Shown here piece by piece: positions 45,258 through 54,289 of a stretch of 64,000 nt of DNA; position 1 is the first letter of the stretch, and the number at the start of each line of letters is the position of its first letter. The notes under the pieces are model-generated. The model saw only the letters and a program-made list of their open reading frames with translations, ran no database searches and was not told the origin of the DNA. This stretch comes from Parapedobacter lycopersici_A (GTDB lineage: Bacteria; Bacteroidota; Bacteroidia; Sphingobacteriales; Sphingobacteriaceae). The position numbers and the translations under genes were made by a program. The stretch spans positions 6,361 to 70,360 of the forward strand of contig NZ_JBEBRB010000008.1 of the NCBI RefSeq assembly GCF_040395035.1. The letters run 5' to 3'.

Positions 45258-45371
45258 ATTTTTTGCTAAACGGAATGGTGATGTTAGGGGAGCAGCAGGG
45301 GTATGATGCCCCACCGGGGAAAAAGGAAAACCAAGCACCAATACCAGTGAAATTAACCAGCATCAGCAAAT

Positions 45372-46373
45372 ATGAAGAAAAAAATACTCATCAGTGATAT
45401 TGCGAAAGATTTGGGGATATCCGTAACCACGGTATCGTTTATTCTCAACGGCAAGGCCAAAGAAAAGCGGATCAGCGAGGGACTGACAAAGCGGGTGCTG
45501 GATCACGTGAAAAAAGTCGGTTATAAACCCAACGAACTGGCTAAAAGCCTGCGCACGGGGAAAACGAAAATCATCGGGCTGGTCATTGAGGATATCTCCA
45601 ATCCGTTCTTTGCCAATATTGCCCGGTTTATCGAGGCGAAGGCCTACAGCCGGGGGTACCGGATTATTTATTGCAGCACAGACAACGACGTAGACCGGAC
45701 AATCGCTTTGGTACAGCTTTTCCGCGACCGTCATGTCGATGGGTACATTATCACACCATCTGAAGGCCTAGCGGAAACCATCCAGTCGCTACTTAGCAGC
45801 CAGCTACCCCTGGTGCTGTTCGACCGTTATTTGCCGAACCTGCAAACCAACTACGTGGTTTCAGACAACATAAAAGGAGCTTATGATGCCACGGCTCACC
45901 TGGCCGAACAGGGCTATAAGCGCATTGCATTGGTAACCCTGTATTCTTCACAGACCCAGATGCGCGACCGGATGGATGGTTATATGCGGGCCATCGACAC
46001 CTACAAGCTGCAACCCTATGTAAAAAAGGTCAACGTTACTCACGATGAACAGGCAGCGATTGCGGATTTTCAGTCGTTTCTGGCCGAGCAGCAGCCCGAT
46101 GCCGTTTTCTTTGCCACCAATTACCTAGCCATCTCGGGGCTGAAGGCCATCAAGCAGCTTGACATGCCAATGCCTGCCGTTGTTTCCTACGACGACCACA
46201 CGCTGTTCAAGTTGTTTTCACCGACAATTACAGCGGTATCACAACCCATCGAGGCCATTGCAGACGAACTGATCAATATCCTGCTGAACCAGCTCGACGG
46301 TAAAGAGCGGGCATTGAAACAGGTGGTGCTTCCTTCGGCGCTGCTGATCAGGGAGTCCTCATTGAAAAAATAA
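45372..46373 (+). CDS. LacI-family transcriptional regulator
   Basis: Sugar-responsive repressor or activator of 333 residues. The N-terminal HTH is ISDIAKDLGISVTTVSFILNG (about 7-27) with the hinge GYKPNELAKSLRTGKT following, then a periplasmic-binding-protein-like effector domain opening with IIGLVIEDISNPFFANIA. The chain is complete to its C terminus (LLIRESSLKK). It is divergent from the GH92 mannosidase, and two LacI-type palindromes lie between them, one over its own promoter. Control of the mannosidase and of itself is the natural reading; the effector is unknown. Confidence 0.93.
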   Translation: MKKKILISDIAKDLGISVTTVSFILNGKAKEKRISEGLTKRVLDHVKKVGYKPNELAKSLRTGKTKIIGLVIEDISNPFFANIARFIEAKAYSRGYRIIYCSTDNDVDRTIALVQLFRDRHVDGYIITPSEGLAETIQSLLSSQLPLVLFDRYLPNLQTNYVVSDNIKGAYDATAHLAEQGYKRIALVTLYSSQTQMRDRMDGYMRAIDTYKLQPYVKKVNVTHDEQAAIADFQSFLAEQQPDAVFFATNYLAISGLKAIKQLDMPMPAVVSYDDHTLFKLFSPTITAVSQPIEAIADELINILLNQLDGKERALKQVVLPSALLIRESSLKK

Positions 46374-46385
46374 CCGGGGTAGGGG

Positions 46386-46757
46386 TTACACTTCGGGGAT
46401 GAATTTCATGGACAGGGAATTGACACAATGCCGTGTATTCTTGGCTGTGAACTGCTCGCCAAGAAAGACATGGCCCAGGTGCCCGCCACAATTGGCGCAT
46501 ACGATTTCCGTCCGGCGGCCGTCCGCATCGGGTACGCGCCTGACCGCATGGGCAATCTCATCGTCAAAACTGGGCCAGCCGCAATGCGATTCAAATTTAT
46601 CTTCCGAGCGGTAGAGTGGCTCACCGCAGCGCTTGCAGACATAGGTGCCCTTGGCCTTGTTGTGCAATAACTCCCCTGTAAACGGCCTTTCAGTGCCCTT
46701 ATGCACCAGGATGTACTCCTCTTCGGGGGTTAATTCGTTATGTTTCTTCGTGTCCAT
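46386..46757 (-). CDS. msrB: Peptide methionine (R)-S-oxide reductase
   Basis: Repairs oxidised methionine (R form) in proteins. The 123-residue form starting at 46757 has the complete MsrB pattern: zinc cysteines C41 and C44 in CKRC and C87 and C90 in CANC, the GHLGHVF block, catalytic C111 in RHCVNSLSMKF, and C59 in ESHCGWPSF as the likely recycling cysteine. An ATG at 46769 is an alternative start. Longer readings to 47054 show no family similarity. No signal peptide, so cytoplasmic. It converges with the LacI gene. Confidence 0.93.
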   Translation of the reverse strand: MDTKKHNELTPEEEYILVHKGTERPFTGELLHNKAKGTYVCKRCGEPLYRSEDKFESHCGWPSFDDEIAHAVRRVPDADGRRTEIVCANCGGHLGHVFLGEQFTAKNTRHCVNSLSMKFIPEV

Positions 46758-46769
46758 ATTGACATGCAT

Positions 46770-47266
46770 TGGCGTTATACGCTGCCCCGGCCGGTGGACT
46801 AACCACCTGCATGGCCGGCATTGCTGGGAAACCCGGTGCCGTCTGCAGAAATAAACGGGACAGTTCCATACGAATATACGAAAAAAAGCAAAAAAAGTTT
46901 TAAGTAGGCGGATCCCGGGATTCGCCGGAGCCACGAAAGGAGAAATATGGAGATACCTTCCGGTTGGTAAGACAGGTGTCTTTAACGCGGTTTCAGATAC
47001 TAAACAATTCGATTGAAAAATCAAAATGCACAAACCAAAATCAACCGCCTGCACCGAATGACTTTTTCAAAGAAATTACGCTATATGCGCTGAAATCTTC
47101 GTTTTTGATCAATTTAGAACGATTATAAATTATTAAATTAGGTCATCAAAGTGTCATCGATACAGCAATAAGTTATACTTTTGTGGCAATAATAAAAAAG
47201 GGTAAATCCATTCACACAGATAACCCAAACTTTTATATTCATCATAAACAGTATAAAGTGCTCAAT
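46770..47266 (+). other. Spacer of about 500 bases before the respiratory operon
   Basis: Divergent region between msrB and actA. I see no gene. The only recognisable element is the -7-like box at 47176-47183; the rest is AT-rich and without obvious repeats or hairpins. Confidence 0.55.
47176..47183 (+). promoter_or_regulatory. Candidate -7 box (TACTTTTG) of the act/cox operon
   Basis: TAnnTTTG match 83 bases before the chosen actA ATG. No TTTG at -33 is visible. A GTG reading start at 47183 would lie on this box and is unlikely. Confidence 0.4.
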
Positions 47267-48553
47267 ATGAGAAATATCTCATTGTTTTTTGGAAGATTTG
47301 CAAAGCCCGTTTCGGTTGCGTTGGGATTATTATTTGCGGTTTCTACCTTACAGGCCCAGGATGCGAAAGAGGGCGAAACCTTGTTCAAGGCCAACTGTTC
47401 CACTTGCCACAAAGTCTTCGGCAAGTTTCTGGGGCCTGAGCTGGCGGGTGTAAGCGAGCGGCACGATGAGGCCTGGCTGCTCAAGTGGATTCACAATGCT
47501 CCGGCCATGATTGCTTCGGGTGATGCTGCTGCGGTGGCACTGGATGCCCAGTTTCCGAATGCGGCGATGACGGCTTTTCCCCAGCTTTCTGAAGACAATA
47601 TCAAAAACATCCTGGCATACGTTAAGGCAGAGGAAGGGAAAAAAGCGGCCGGCGGCGATGCAGCCGGTGGCGCAGCAGGGGGGGCAGCCGGGGCGGCAGC
47701 AGCCAGCGGTGACGCCAGCAATTTCATGATTATTGGACTGGTCGCCGTTATCGCACTGGCTTTCGGTGTTATCTTAGTGCTCAACAAGGTAATCCGTACC
47801 CTGGAGCGCGTGCTGGCGAACAGCAAACCCGTGATCCCCGATCCGACGGAGAAAGCACCGGGTAAAGATTACATGGCTACCCTTAAGCGGATGGCCAAGA
47901 ATAAGAAACTGGTATTTTTTACCGTGCTGTTGCTGGCGGTATTCCTGGGTTCGGCGGGTTGGAAGACCCTGTGGAATGTAGGTGTACATGAGGGCTATCA
48001 GCCGGTGCAGCCGATCAAGTTCTCGCACCAGCTGCACGCTGGGGTGAATCAGATCGATTGTGCGTACTGCCATGGCGGGGCCTATAAATCGAAAAACGCA
48101 TCCATTCCTTCGGCTAACGTATGTATGAACTGCCATACAGCCATTACGGCGAGCGAGAAATACGACGGTGAACTTTCACCGGAGATCGCAAAAATTTACC
48201 GCGCCCTGGATTACAACCCGGAAACAATGGAATACGGCCCGAACAAACGGCCTATCGAATGGGTACGGATCCACAACCTGCCGGACTTCGCCTACTTTAA
48301 CCACTCACAACACGTGGTTGTTGCCGGTGTGGAGTGTGAAACCTGCCACGGTCCGATCAACACCATGGAGGAGGTATACCAGTACTCGCCGCTCACGATG
48401 AAATGGTGTGTAGACTGTCACCAGCGGACCGAAGTAAACGCAGATAATGCTTATTACGAGCAGCTCATTGCTGCACACGAGCAACTGAAGAAAGGCGAGA
48501 AAGTGACCGCAGCCATGCTGGGCGGACTGGAATGTGGAAAGTGCCACTATTAA
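47267..48553 (+). CDS. actA: Alternative complex III subunit A, multihaem cytochrome c
   Basis: Membrane-bound cytochrome of the quinol:cytochrome c oxidoreductase. The 428 residues start with a signal peptide ending near LQAQ. Six CxxCH haem sites are present: one in an N-terminal cytochrome c domain (C44-H48) and five in the main domain (starting at C265, C286, C357, C381 and C423). The two parts are joined by an Ala/Gly-rich linker (about 128-149) and two hydrophobic segments (152-174 and 215-233). The classical subunit has five haems, so here an extra monohaem domain is fused in front. The ATG at 47267 is chosen because it opens the signal peptide. It is the first gene of the operon. Confidence 0.92.
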   Translation: MRNISLFFGRFAKPVSVALGLLFAVSTLQAQDAKEGETLFKANCSTCHKVFGKFLGPELAGVSERHDEAWLLKWIHNAPAMIASGDAAAVALDAQFPNAAMTAFPQLSEDNIKNILAYVKAEEGKKAAGGDAAGGAAGGAAGAAAASGDASNFMIIGLVAVIALAFGVILVLNKVIRTLERVLANSKPVIPDPTEKAPGKDYMATLKRMAKNKKLVFFTVLLLAVFLGSAGWKTLWNVGVHEGYQPVQPIKFSHQLHAGVNQIDCAYCHGGAYKSKNASIPSANVCMNCHTAITASEKYDGELSPEIAKIYRALDYNPETMEYGPNKRPIEWVRIHNLPDFAYFNHSQHVVVAGVECETCHGPINTMEEVYQYSPLTMKWCVDCHQRTEVNADNAYYEQLIAAHEQLKKGEKVTAAMLGGLECGKCHY

Positions 48554-48595
48554 TAAAATACAAATTAGAAATACGCAATCTTAGATATAGCTTAA

Positions 48596-51500
48596 ATGGA
48601 TAGCAACAAGAAATATTGGAAAGGTTTGGAAGAACTGCAGCAGACGCCCGCTTTTGTGGAGAAAAGCAAAGGGGAGTTTGCCGAATCGATTCCGGTAGAG
48701 GAGGTATTGAATGAAGCTGGGCTGAGTACGAAAACGCCGCGTCGCGATTTTCTTAAAGCACTGGGATTTGGTGTAGGCGCCGTAACGCTGGCAGCCTGTA
48801 ACCGCACCCCATTACATAAATCAATTCCGTATCTGATTAAACCGGAGGAAGTTACCCCCGGTATACCGAACTTCTATGCATCCAGTTTCAACGGCCAGAG
48901 TGTATTGGTGAGAACCCGTGAAGGCCGCCCCATTCTGCTGGAAGCTAATCCGGCAGCACAGGGACTGAACTGCGGAACGGACGCAGGGACGCAGGCCGCG
49001 GTGCTTGATCTTTACGATCAGGCGAAGCTGCAGGGTCCAAAGTTCCACGGAACGGATACGTCATGGGATGAGCTGGATACGCAGGTGGTGACCGCGTTGG
49101 GAAGCGCGGCTGCAGCAGGCAAGCAGATCCGTATTATTGCTTCTACCGTGAACAGTCCGTCCACCATGGCGACGATTGCCCGGTTTACCGAAAAGTATCC
49201 GACAACCCGCTTAATTGAAGTGGACGCCGTTTCATACAGTGGCATAACCAAGGCAAACCAACAAAGCTTTGGAAAAGCAGTGGTGCCGCAGTACCGGTTT
49301 GACCGCGCTGATGTGATTGTCAGCGTGGCTGCCGATTTCCTGGGAACCTGGGTAAGCGGCGAAGAACATACACAGCAATATATTTCCAACCGCGATTACA
49401 AGAGCCTGAAAAAAGGCCGGATGTCGCGGCATATCCAGTTTGAAGGGGGGATGAGCCTTACCGGCTCCAATGCCGACGTACGTGTAGCCATCAAGCCTTC
49501 CGAAGAAGGACCCCTGCTGATCGCATTGTATAATGCCATTACCGGTGGTTCGTTGCCGGGAGGGCTGTCTTCAAACAACAAGGCGCAGACTGCGCTGAAA
49601 CTGGTTGCGCAGGAACTGCGGCAGGCGCAGGGCCGTGCGGTTGTCGTGTCGGGTGCCAATGATATCGCCATTCAGACACTGACCAACGCCATCAACGTGG
49701 CGCTGGGAAGCTATGGCAACACGATTGATCTGGATAACCCTTCATACCTGCTTAAAGGAGATGAGGAAGCATTTTCCGCGTTTCTGGCTGAAGCGAACCG
49801 GGGCGATGTAGATGTGGCTTTTTTCCTGAACAGCAATCCGCTGTATTACCACCCTGATGCAACAGCCGTAAAGGCAGCGCTCGACAAGATTAAGTTCAAA
49901 CTTTCTTTTGCGGACCGGGAAGATGAGACGGCTTCGGAGCTGGATGCCATTGCGCCAAACCATAATTTCCTTGAGTCGTGGGGCGATGCCCATCCGCGCG
50001 GCGGATACTACACCATCGTACAGCCTACCATTAATCCGGTTTACAATACCCGCCAGGCAGAACAGAGCCTGCTGATCTGGGCCGGTGACACAACAGACTA
50101 CTACACCTTTGTAAAAACAAACTGGGAGCAGAATATTCTGGCCGGCAGCAGCAAGACCTGGAAGGATGTGCTGCAGACCGGTTTCGAATATAAGGGCGAT
50201 GCACCTGCAGGTACCTATACGTTTGATACGTCGGGCCTCGCTGCTGTTGCTGCTGCCATTACCAAACAGAGCCAGGCATTGGCCAAAGATGTGGAAGTGC
50301 AGCTTTATCAAAGTATCGCGCTTCGCGACGGCCGCCAGGCGAACAACGCTTTCTTGCTGGAACTGCCTGACCCGATATCGAAAGTAACCTGGGATAACTA
50401 CGCGGCGCTGAATCCGAAGTTTGCCGAGTCACTCGGACTGGGTGAAAACAGCGTAGTTGAAGTGGAGGGGGAGAACGGCTATAAGGTTATTCTGCCCGTG
50501 CTGATGCAGCCGGGACAGGCAATGGGAACGGTGTCCATTGCAGTTGGGTACGGACGGACCAAAGTGGGTAAAGCCGGAAATAACGTCGGCCAGAACGCGT
50601 ATCCTTTCGCAAAAATGGTTAACGGAACGCTGCAGTTTAATACCACCGCGAAACTGAACAAAGCAAGCGGATCGTACGAACTGGCACAAACCCAGACGCA
50701 CCACACCATTGAGGGGCGTAATATCATCCGTGAAACAACATTTGCAAAATATAAGGAAGACCCAAGCCACAATACAGGCCGCTGGTCGGACTCGCATAAA
50801 ACGTATGACCTGTGGGACAAATACGAAGAGCCGGGACATAAATGGGTAATGGCGATTGACCTGAATGCCTGTACGGGATGTGGTTCCTGTATTGTTGCCT
50901 GCAGTGTCGAGAACAACGTGCCGGTCGTTGGCCGGGATGAGGTACGCCGCCGCCGGGAAATGCACTGGTTGCGTATCGATCGCTACTATACCATTGAACA
51001 GGAAGGGGAGTCGTACACCGAAGAGGATGAAATCGGCCGGCTTGAGGACCTCGAAAATGTTTCCGTAGTGCATCAGCCGATGCTATGCCAGCACTGTGAC
51101 CACGCGCCGTGTGAAACGGTTTGCCCGGTACTGGCTACCGTACACTCTTCAGAAGGATTGAACCACATGGCCTATAACCGTTGCTTCGGTACACGGTACT
51201 GTGCAAATAACTGCCCATATAAAGTGCGCCGGTTTAACTGGTTCAACTACTGGAATGACTCCAGGTTTGACAATTACCTGAACAACGAGTTTACCCAATT
51301 GGTACTGAATCCGGATGTGGTATCCCGTACCCGCGGAGTGATGGAGAAATGCAGCATGTGTATCCAACGGATCCAGGCAGGTAAGCTCCAGGCCAAAATT
51401 GAGCAACGCCCGCTGAAGGATGGGGACATTAAGCTGGCCTGCAGCGCAGCATGTTCGGCCAATGCCATTATCTTCGGAGATGCCAACGACCCGAATTCGG

Positions 51501-51610
51501 AGGTCTCCAAGGCATTGCGTAACGAACGGGTTTACTACGTACTGGAAGAACTTAACGTACAGCCGGGTGTCGGTTACATGACTAAGGTGAGAAATACATT
51601 TGAGGCTTAA
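48596..51610 (+). CDS. actB: Alternative complex III subunit B, molybdopterin-like plus Fe-S protein
   Basis: Peripheral iron-sulfur subunit (1004 residues). A twin-arginine motif RRDFLK (49-54) is followed by a hydrophobic stretch and a lipobox LAAC (C68), so it is Tat-exported and lipid-anchored. The long N-terminal part has the molybdopterin-enzyme fold but is known in this family to lack the cofactor. The C-terminal part is ferredoxin-like with cysteine clusters CTGCGSC, CQHCDHAPC, CFGTRYCANNC and CSMC, which place three 4Fe-4S and one 3Fe-4S centre in studied homologues. It lies 42 bases after actA. Confidence 0.95.
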   Translation: MDSNKKYWKGLEELQQTPAFVEKSKGEFAESIPVEEVLNEAGLSTKTPRRDFLKALGFGVGAVTLAACNRTPLHKSIPYLIKPEEVTPGIPNFYASSFNGQSVLVRTREGRPILLEANPAAQGLNCGTDAGTQAAVLDLYDQAKLQGPKFHGTDTSWDELDTQVVTALGSAAAAGKQIRIIASTVNSPSTMATIARFTEKYPTTRLIEVDAVSYSGITKANQQSFGKAVVPQYRFDRADVIVSVAADFLGTWVSGEEHTQQYISNRDYKSLKKGRMSRHIQFEGGMSLTGSNADVRVAIKPSEEGPLLIALYNAITGGSLPGGLSSNNKAQTALKLVAQELRQAQGRAVVVSGANDIAIQTLTNAINVALGSYGNTIDLDNPSYLLKGDEEAFSAFLAEANRGDVDVAFFLNSNPLYYHPDATAVKAALDKIKFKLSFADREDETASELDAIAPNHNFLESWGDAHPRGGYYTIVQPTINPVYNTRQAEQSLLIWAGDTTDYYTFVKTNWEQNILAGSSKTWKDVLQTGFEYKGDAPAGTYTFDTSGLAAVAAAITKQSQALAKDVEVQLYQSIALRDGRQANNAFLLELPDPISKVTWDNYAALNPKFAESLGLGENSVVEVEGENGYKVILPVLMQPGQAMGTVSIAVGYGRTKVGKAGNNVGQNAYPFAKMVNGTLQFNTTAKLNKASGSYELAQTQTHHTIEGRNIIRETTFAKYKEDPSHNTGRWSDSHKTYDLWDKYEEPGHKWVMAIDLNACTGCGSCIVACSVENNVPVVGRDEVRRRREMHWLRIDRYYTIEQEGESYTEEDEIGRLEDLENVSVVHQPMLCQHCDHAPCETVCPVLATVHSSEGLNHMAYNRCFGTRYCANNCPYKVRRFNWFNYWNDSRFDNYLNNEFTQLVLNPDVVSRTRGVMEKCSMCIQRIQAGKLQAKIEQRPLKDGDIKLACSAACSANAIIFGDANDPNSEVSKALRNERVYYVLEELNVQPGVGYMTKVRNTFEA

Positions 51611-51626
51611 TTCGAAATAACATACT

Positions 51627-53108
51627 ATGTCATCGCATAACGAATCAATAATAAGAGAACCATTAATTACCGGGAAGGATATTACCTACGCGAAAGTGAC
51701 GGATGATATTCTGCTTCCGGTAGAAAACAAGCCGAATAAGGCTTGGTGGATCGGGTTTACGCTGGCTGCTTTGGGAGCCTTGCTTTGGGTGGTCAGTGTA
51801 AGTTATACCTTCTGGACAGGTATTGGCGCCTGGGGACTGAATAAAACCGTGGGCTGGGCCTGGGATATTACCGACTTCGTTTGGTGGGTGGGTATCGGCC
51901 ACGCCGGTACACTGATTTCTGCCGTGTTGTTGATTTTCCGTCAGAACTGGCGGAACTCGATTAACCGTTCGGCAGAAGCGATGACGATCTTTGCGGTAAT
52001 CTGTGCCGCCACATACGTGGTTGCACACATGGGACGCCCCTGGCTGGCTTATTGGATTTTCCCATTGCCCAATCAATTTGGATCGCTTTGGGTGAATTTC
52101 AACTCCCCGCTGGTTTGGGATGCTTTCGCTATTTCAACATATTTTACGGTATCGCTGGTTTTCTGGTACTGCGGTCTGTTGCCGGATATAGCTTCGGTAC
52201 GCGATCGTGCCGCGGGACTGAAACGGCGGATTTATTCCATCATGTCTTTCGGATGGAATGGCTCGGTAAAGACCTGGCAGCGGTTTGAGATTGTTTCGCT
52301 GATCCTTGCTGGTATTTCCACCCCGCTGGTACTTTCCGTGCACACCATCGTATCCATGGACTTTGCCACTTCCGTGATTCCGGGCTGGCACACCACAATC
52401 TTCCCGCCATACTTTGTCGCAGGCGCGATTTTCTCCGGGTTTGCCATGGTACAGACGCTGTTGCTGGTCATGCGTAAGGTTCTCAATTTCGAGAACTACA
52501 TCACCATGTTCCATATCGAGTCGATGAACAAGATCATTCTGGTAACGGGATCCATTGTGGGTATCGCCTACCTGACAGAGCTGTTCATTGCCTGGTATTC
52601 GGGATCGGAGTATGAAATGTATGCGTTCGCCAATCGTATTGCTGGCCCCTACTGGTGGGCATACTGGACGATGATGACGTGTAACGTGATTTCTCCCCAG
52701 TTGTTCTGGTTCAAGAAAATCCGGACCAGCATTCCGATTTCCTGGGTATTATCCATCGTGGTGAATATCGGGATGTGGTTTGAACGGTTTGTCATCATTG
52801 TGACTTCCCTTCACCGCGATTATCTTCCTTCAAGCTGGGCAATGTTCTACCCCAGCTGGGTGGATGTTGGGGTTTTCGTAGGGTCAATCGGTGTGTTCTT
52901 CACCTTGTTCCTCTTGTTCCTGCGGTTCCTCCCCAGTATTGCCATTGCCGAGGTAAAACTGCTGTTGAAGAGTGCGAGCTTACAGCAGAAGACCAAGCTG
53001 GTTAAGGAAGGCCACCTGAATCCGGAACAGGTTGAGTTCTTTAGGAACTCGTTGACGAAATATGATTCCGTAACGGAAGAAGATATTAAAGAGTTAGAAA
53101 TCAAATAG
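51627..53108 (+). CDS. actC: Alternative complex III subunit C, NrfD/PsrC-family quinol-binding membrane subunit
   Basis: Polytopic membrane protein (493 residues) with about ten spans, expected to bind menaquinol and pass electrons to the Fe-S subunit. Recognisable NrfD features include WWVGIGHAGTLISAVLLIF, AHMGRPW, and ISTPLVLSVHTIVSMDFATS with FVAGAIFSG after it. The C-terminal end has a charged cytoplasmic tail. It starts 16 bases after actB and ends two bases before actD. Confidence 0.95.
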   Translation: MSSHNESIIREPLITGKDITYAKVTDDILLPVENKPNKAWWIGFTLAALGALLWVVSVSYTFWTGIGAWGLNKTVGWAWDITDFVWWVGIGHAGTLISAVLLIFRQNWRNSINRSAEAMTIFAVICAATYVVAHMGRPWLAYWIFPLPNQFGSLWVNFNSPLVWDAFAISTYFTVSLVFWYCGLLPDIASVRDRAAGLKRRIYSIMSFGWNGSVKTWQRFEIVSLILAGISTPLVLSVHTIVSMDFATSVIPGWHTTIFPPYFVAGAIFSGFAMVQTLLLVMRKVLNFENYITMFHIESMNKIILVTGSIVGIAYLTELFIAWYSGSEYEMYAFANRIAGPYWWAYWTMMTCNVISPQLFWFKKIRTSIPISWVLSIVVNIGMWFERFVIIVTSLHRDYLPSSWAMFYPSWVDVGVFVGSIGVFFTLFLLFLRFLPSIAIAEVKLLLKSASLQQKTKLVKEGHLNPEQVEFFRNSLTKYDSVTEEDIKELEIK

Positions 53109-53110
53109 CA

Positions 53111-53647
53111 ATGAGCAATACAAAATATATCATTGGAAGCTTTGCCGATCCGGATGAAATGATGGATGGGATCGACAGGCTGCAAGCGAACAACATCGGG
53201 ATTTATGACTGTTTTACACCGATGCCGATCCACGGGATCGAAGCCAAGCTTGGCGTGAGACCCTCACGGCTGCCGATCGCCGCTTTTTGTTTCGGTATTA
53301 CGGGAACAATGCTCGGATTCAGCCTCCTGTATTATACCATGACATACGATTGGCCGATGAATATCGGTGGAAAGCCGGCTTTGCCGCTGCCAAACTTTGT
53401 GCCCGTAACGTTTGAGGTAACCATTCTGCTGTGTGCCCTGGGTATGGTCGCTACTTTTTTCTTCCGGAATCATTTATTCCCGGGACGTGCCCCCAGGGTA
53501 ATGGATCTGCGGGCGTCGGACGATCGCTTTATCATTGCCATTGATGCCCGGGAAAATACCGACCATGAGAAGATAGCGAATCTGCTGAAAGAAGCGGGCG
53601 CGGTTGAAGTTAAGTACAATGAAAGAAAATATGTTAGCTATGAATAG
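53111..53647 (+). CDS. actD: Alternative complex III subunit D (DUF3341)
   Basis: Small subunit of 178 residues with two hydrophobic segments (about 56-78 and 95-118) flanked by soluble parts. The N-terminal IGSFADPDEMMDGIDRL and CFTPMPIHGIE are the DUF3341 signature. Its role is structural in known complexes and carries no cofactor. It overlaps the start of actE by eight bases at the chosen start. Confidence 0.93.
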   Translation: MSNTKYIIGSFADPDEMMDGIDRLQANNIGIYDCFTPMPIHGIEAKLGVRPSRLPIAAFCFGITGTMLGFSLLYYTMTYDWPMNIGGKPALPLPNFVPVTFEVTILLCALGMVATFFFRNHLFPGRAPRVMDLRASDDRFIIAIDARENTDHEKIANLLKEAGAVEVKYNERKYVSYE

Positions 53648-54269
53648 GAAGAATTTTCTTGGAGCGATCAGTGCGGCGGTGGCTATTGCTGCCGTGGTCA
53701 GTGCTTGCGGCGACGGGACGACGCGCAGCAGGGGATGGGAATTCTCGAGAAATATGTACGATCCTATTGGCTATAATCCCGACCAACCGAACAACAATTT
53801 CAAGGACGGAAAGACAGCGCAGACACCTCCGGCCAATACAACGCCGGTGGGATTCGAGCGATTCGAATATCCCAACACCATGGAGGGATACGAACGCGCC
53901 GGTGCCGAATTGGTGAACCCATTGGCAAGAACAGAAAAGACCCTGGCCGAAGGGGAAGCGTTGTACCAAACTTACTGTGCCGTTTGCCACGGGCCGGAAG
54001 GCCATGGAGACGGACCGATCACAAAGGATCGCGAATTGGTGACGTCTACGGAGCGGAGAATGCTGGAAAACTTCCCGCCGCCGCCTTCGTATGCTGCAAG
54101 TGATGGGATCAATTCATCCAGGGGAGGTGCAATGGCAGCGTTAACCGATGGTAAGATTTACCACACGATTACATATGGATTGAATATGATGGGATCGCAT
54201 GCTTCCCAGCTGTCGCCCGAAGAGCGTTGGAAAGTAGTTATGTACGTTAGGGAATTACAAAAGAATTAA
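53640..54269 (+). CDS. actE: Alternative complex III subunit E, monohaem cytochrome c lipoprotein
   Basis: Electron-exit cytochrome (209 residues). The chosen start gives a lipoprotein signal, MNRKNFLGAISAAVA with lipobox VSAC (C23). The haem site is CAVCH (113-117), and the axial methionine is probably M183 or M184 in GLNMMGSHASQL. ATG codons at 53619 and 53631 are alternatives with a slightly longer n-region. It overlaps actD. Confidence 0.92.
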   Translation: MNRKNFLGAISAAVAIAAVVSACGDGTTRSRGWEFSRNMYDPIGYNPDQPNNNFKDGKTAQTPPANTTPVGFERFEYPNTMEGYERAGAELVNPLARTEKTLAEGEALYQTYCAVCHGPEGHGDGPITKDRELVTSTERRMLENFPPPPSYAASDGINSSRGGAMAALTDGKIYHTITYGLNMMGSHASQLSPEERWKVVMYVRELQKN

Positions 54270-54289
54270 TATTATATCAGCTATATTAA

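Noticed and set aside
46770..47054. An N-terminal extension of msrB
   Set aside because: The added residues are Arg/Pro/Cys-rich with no MsrB similarity, and a normal-length enzyme starts at 46757 or 46769.
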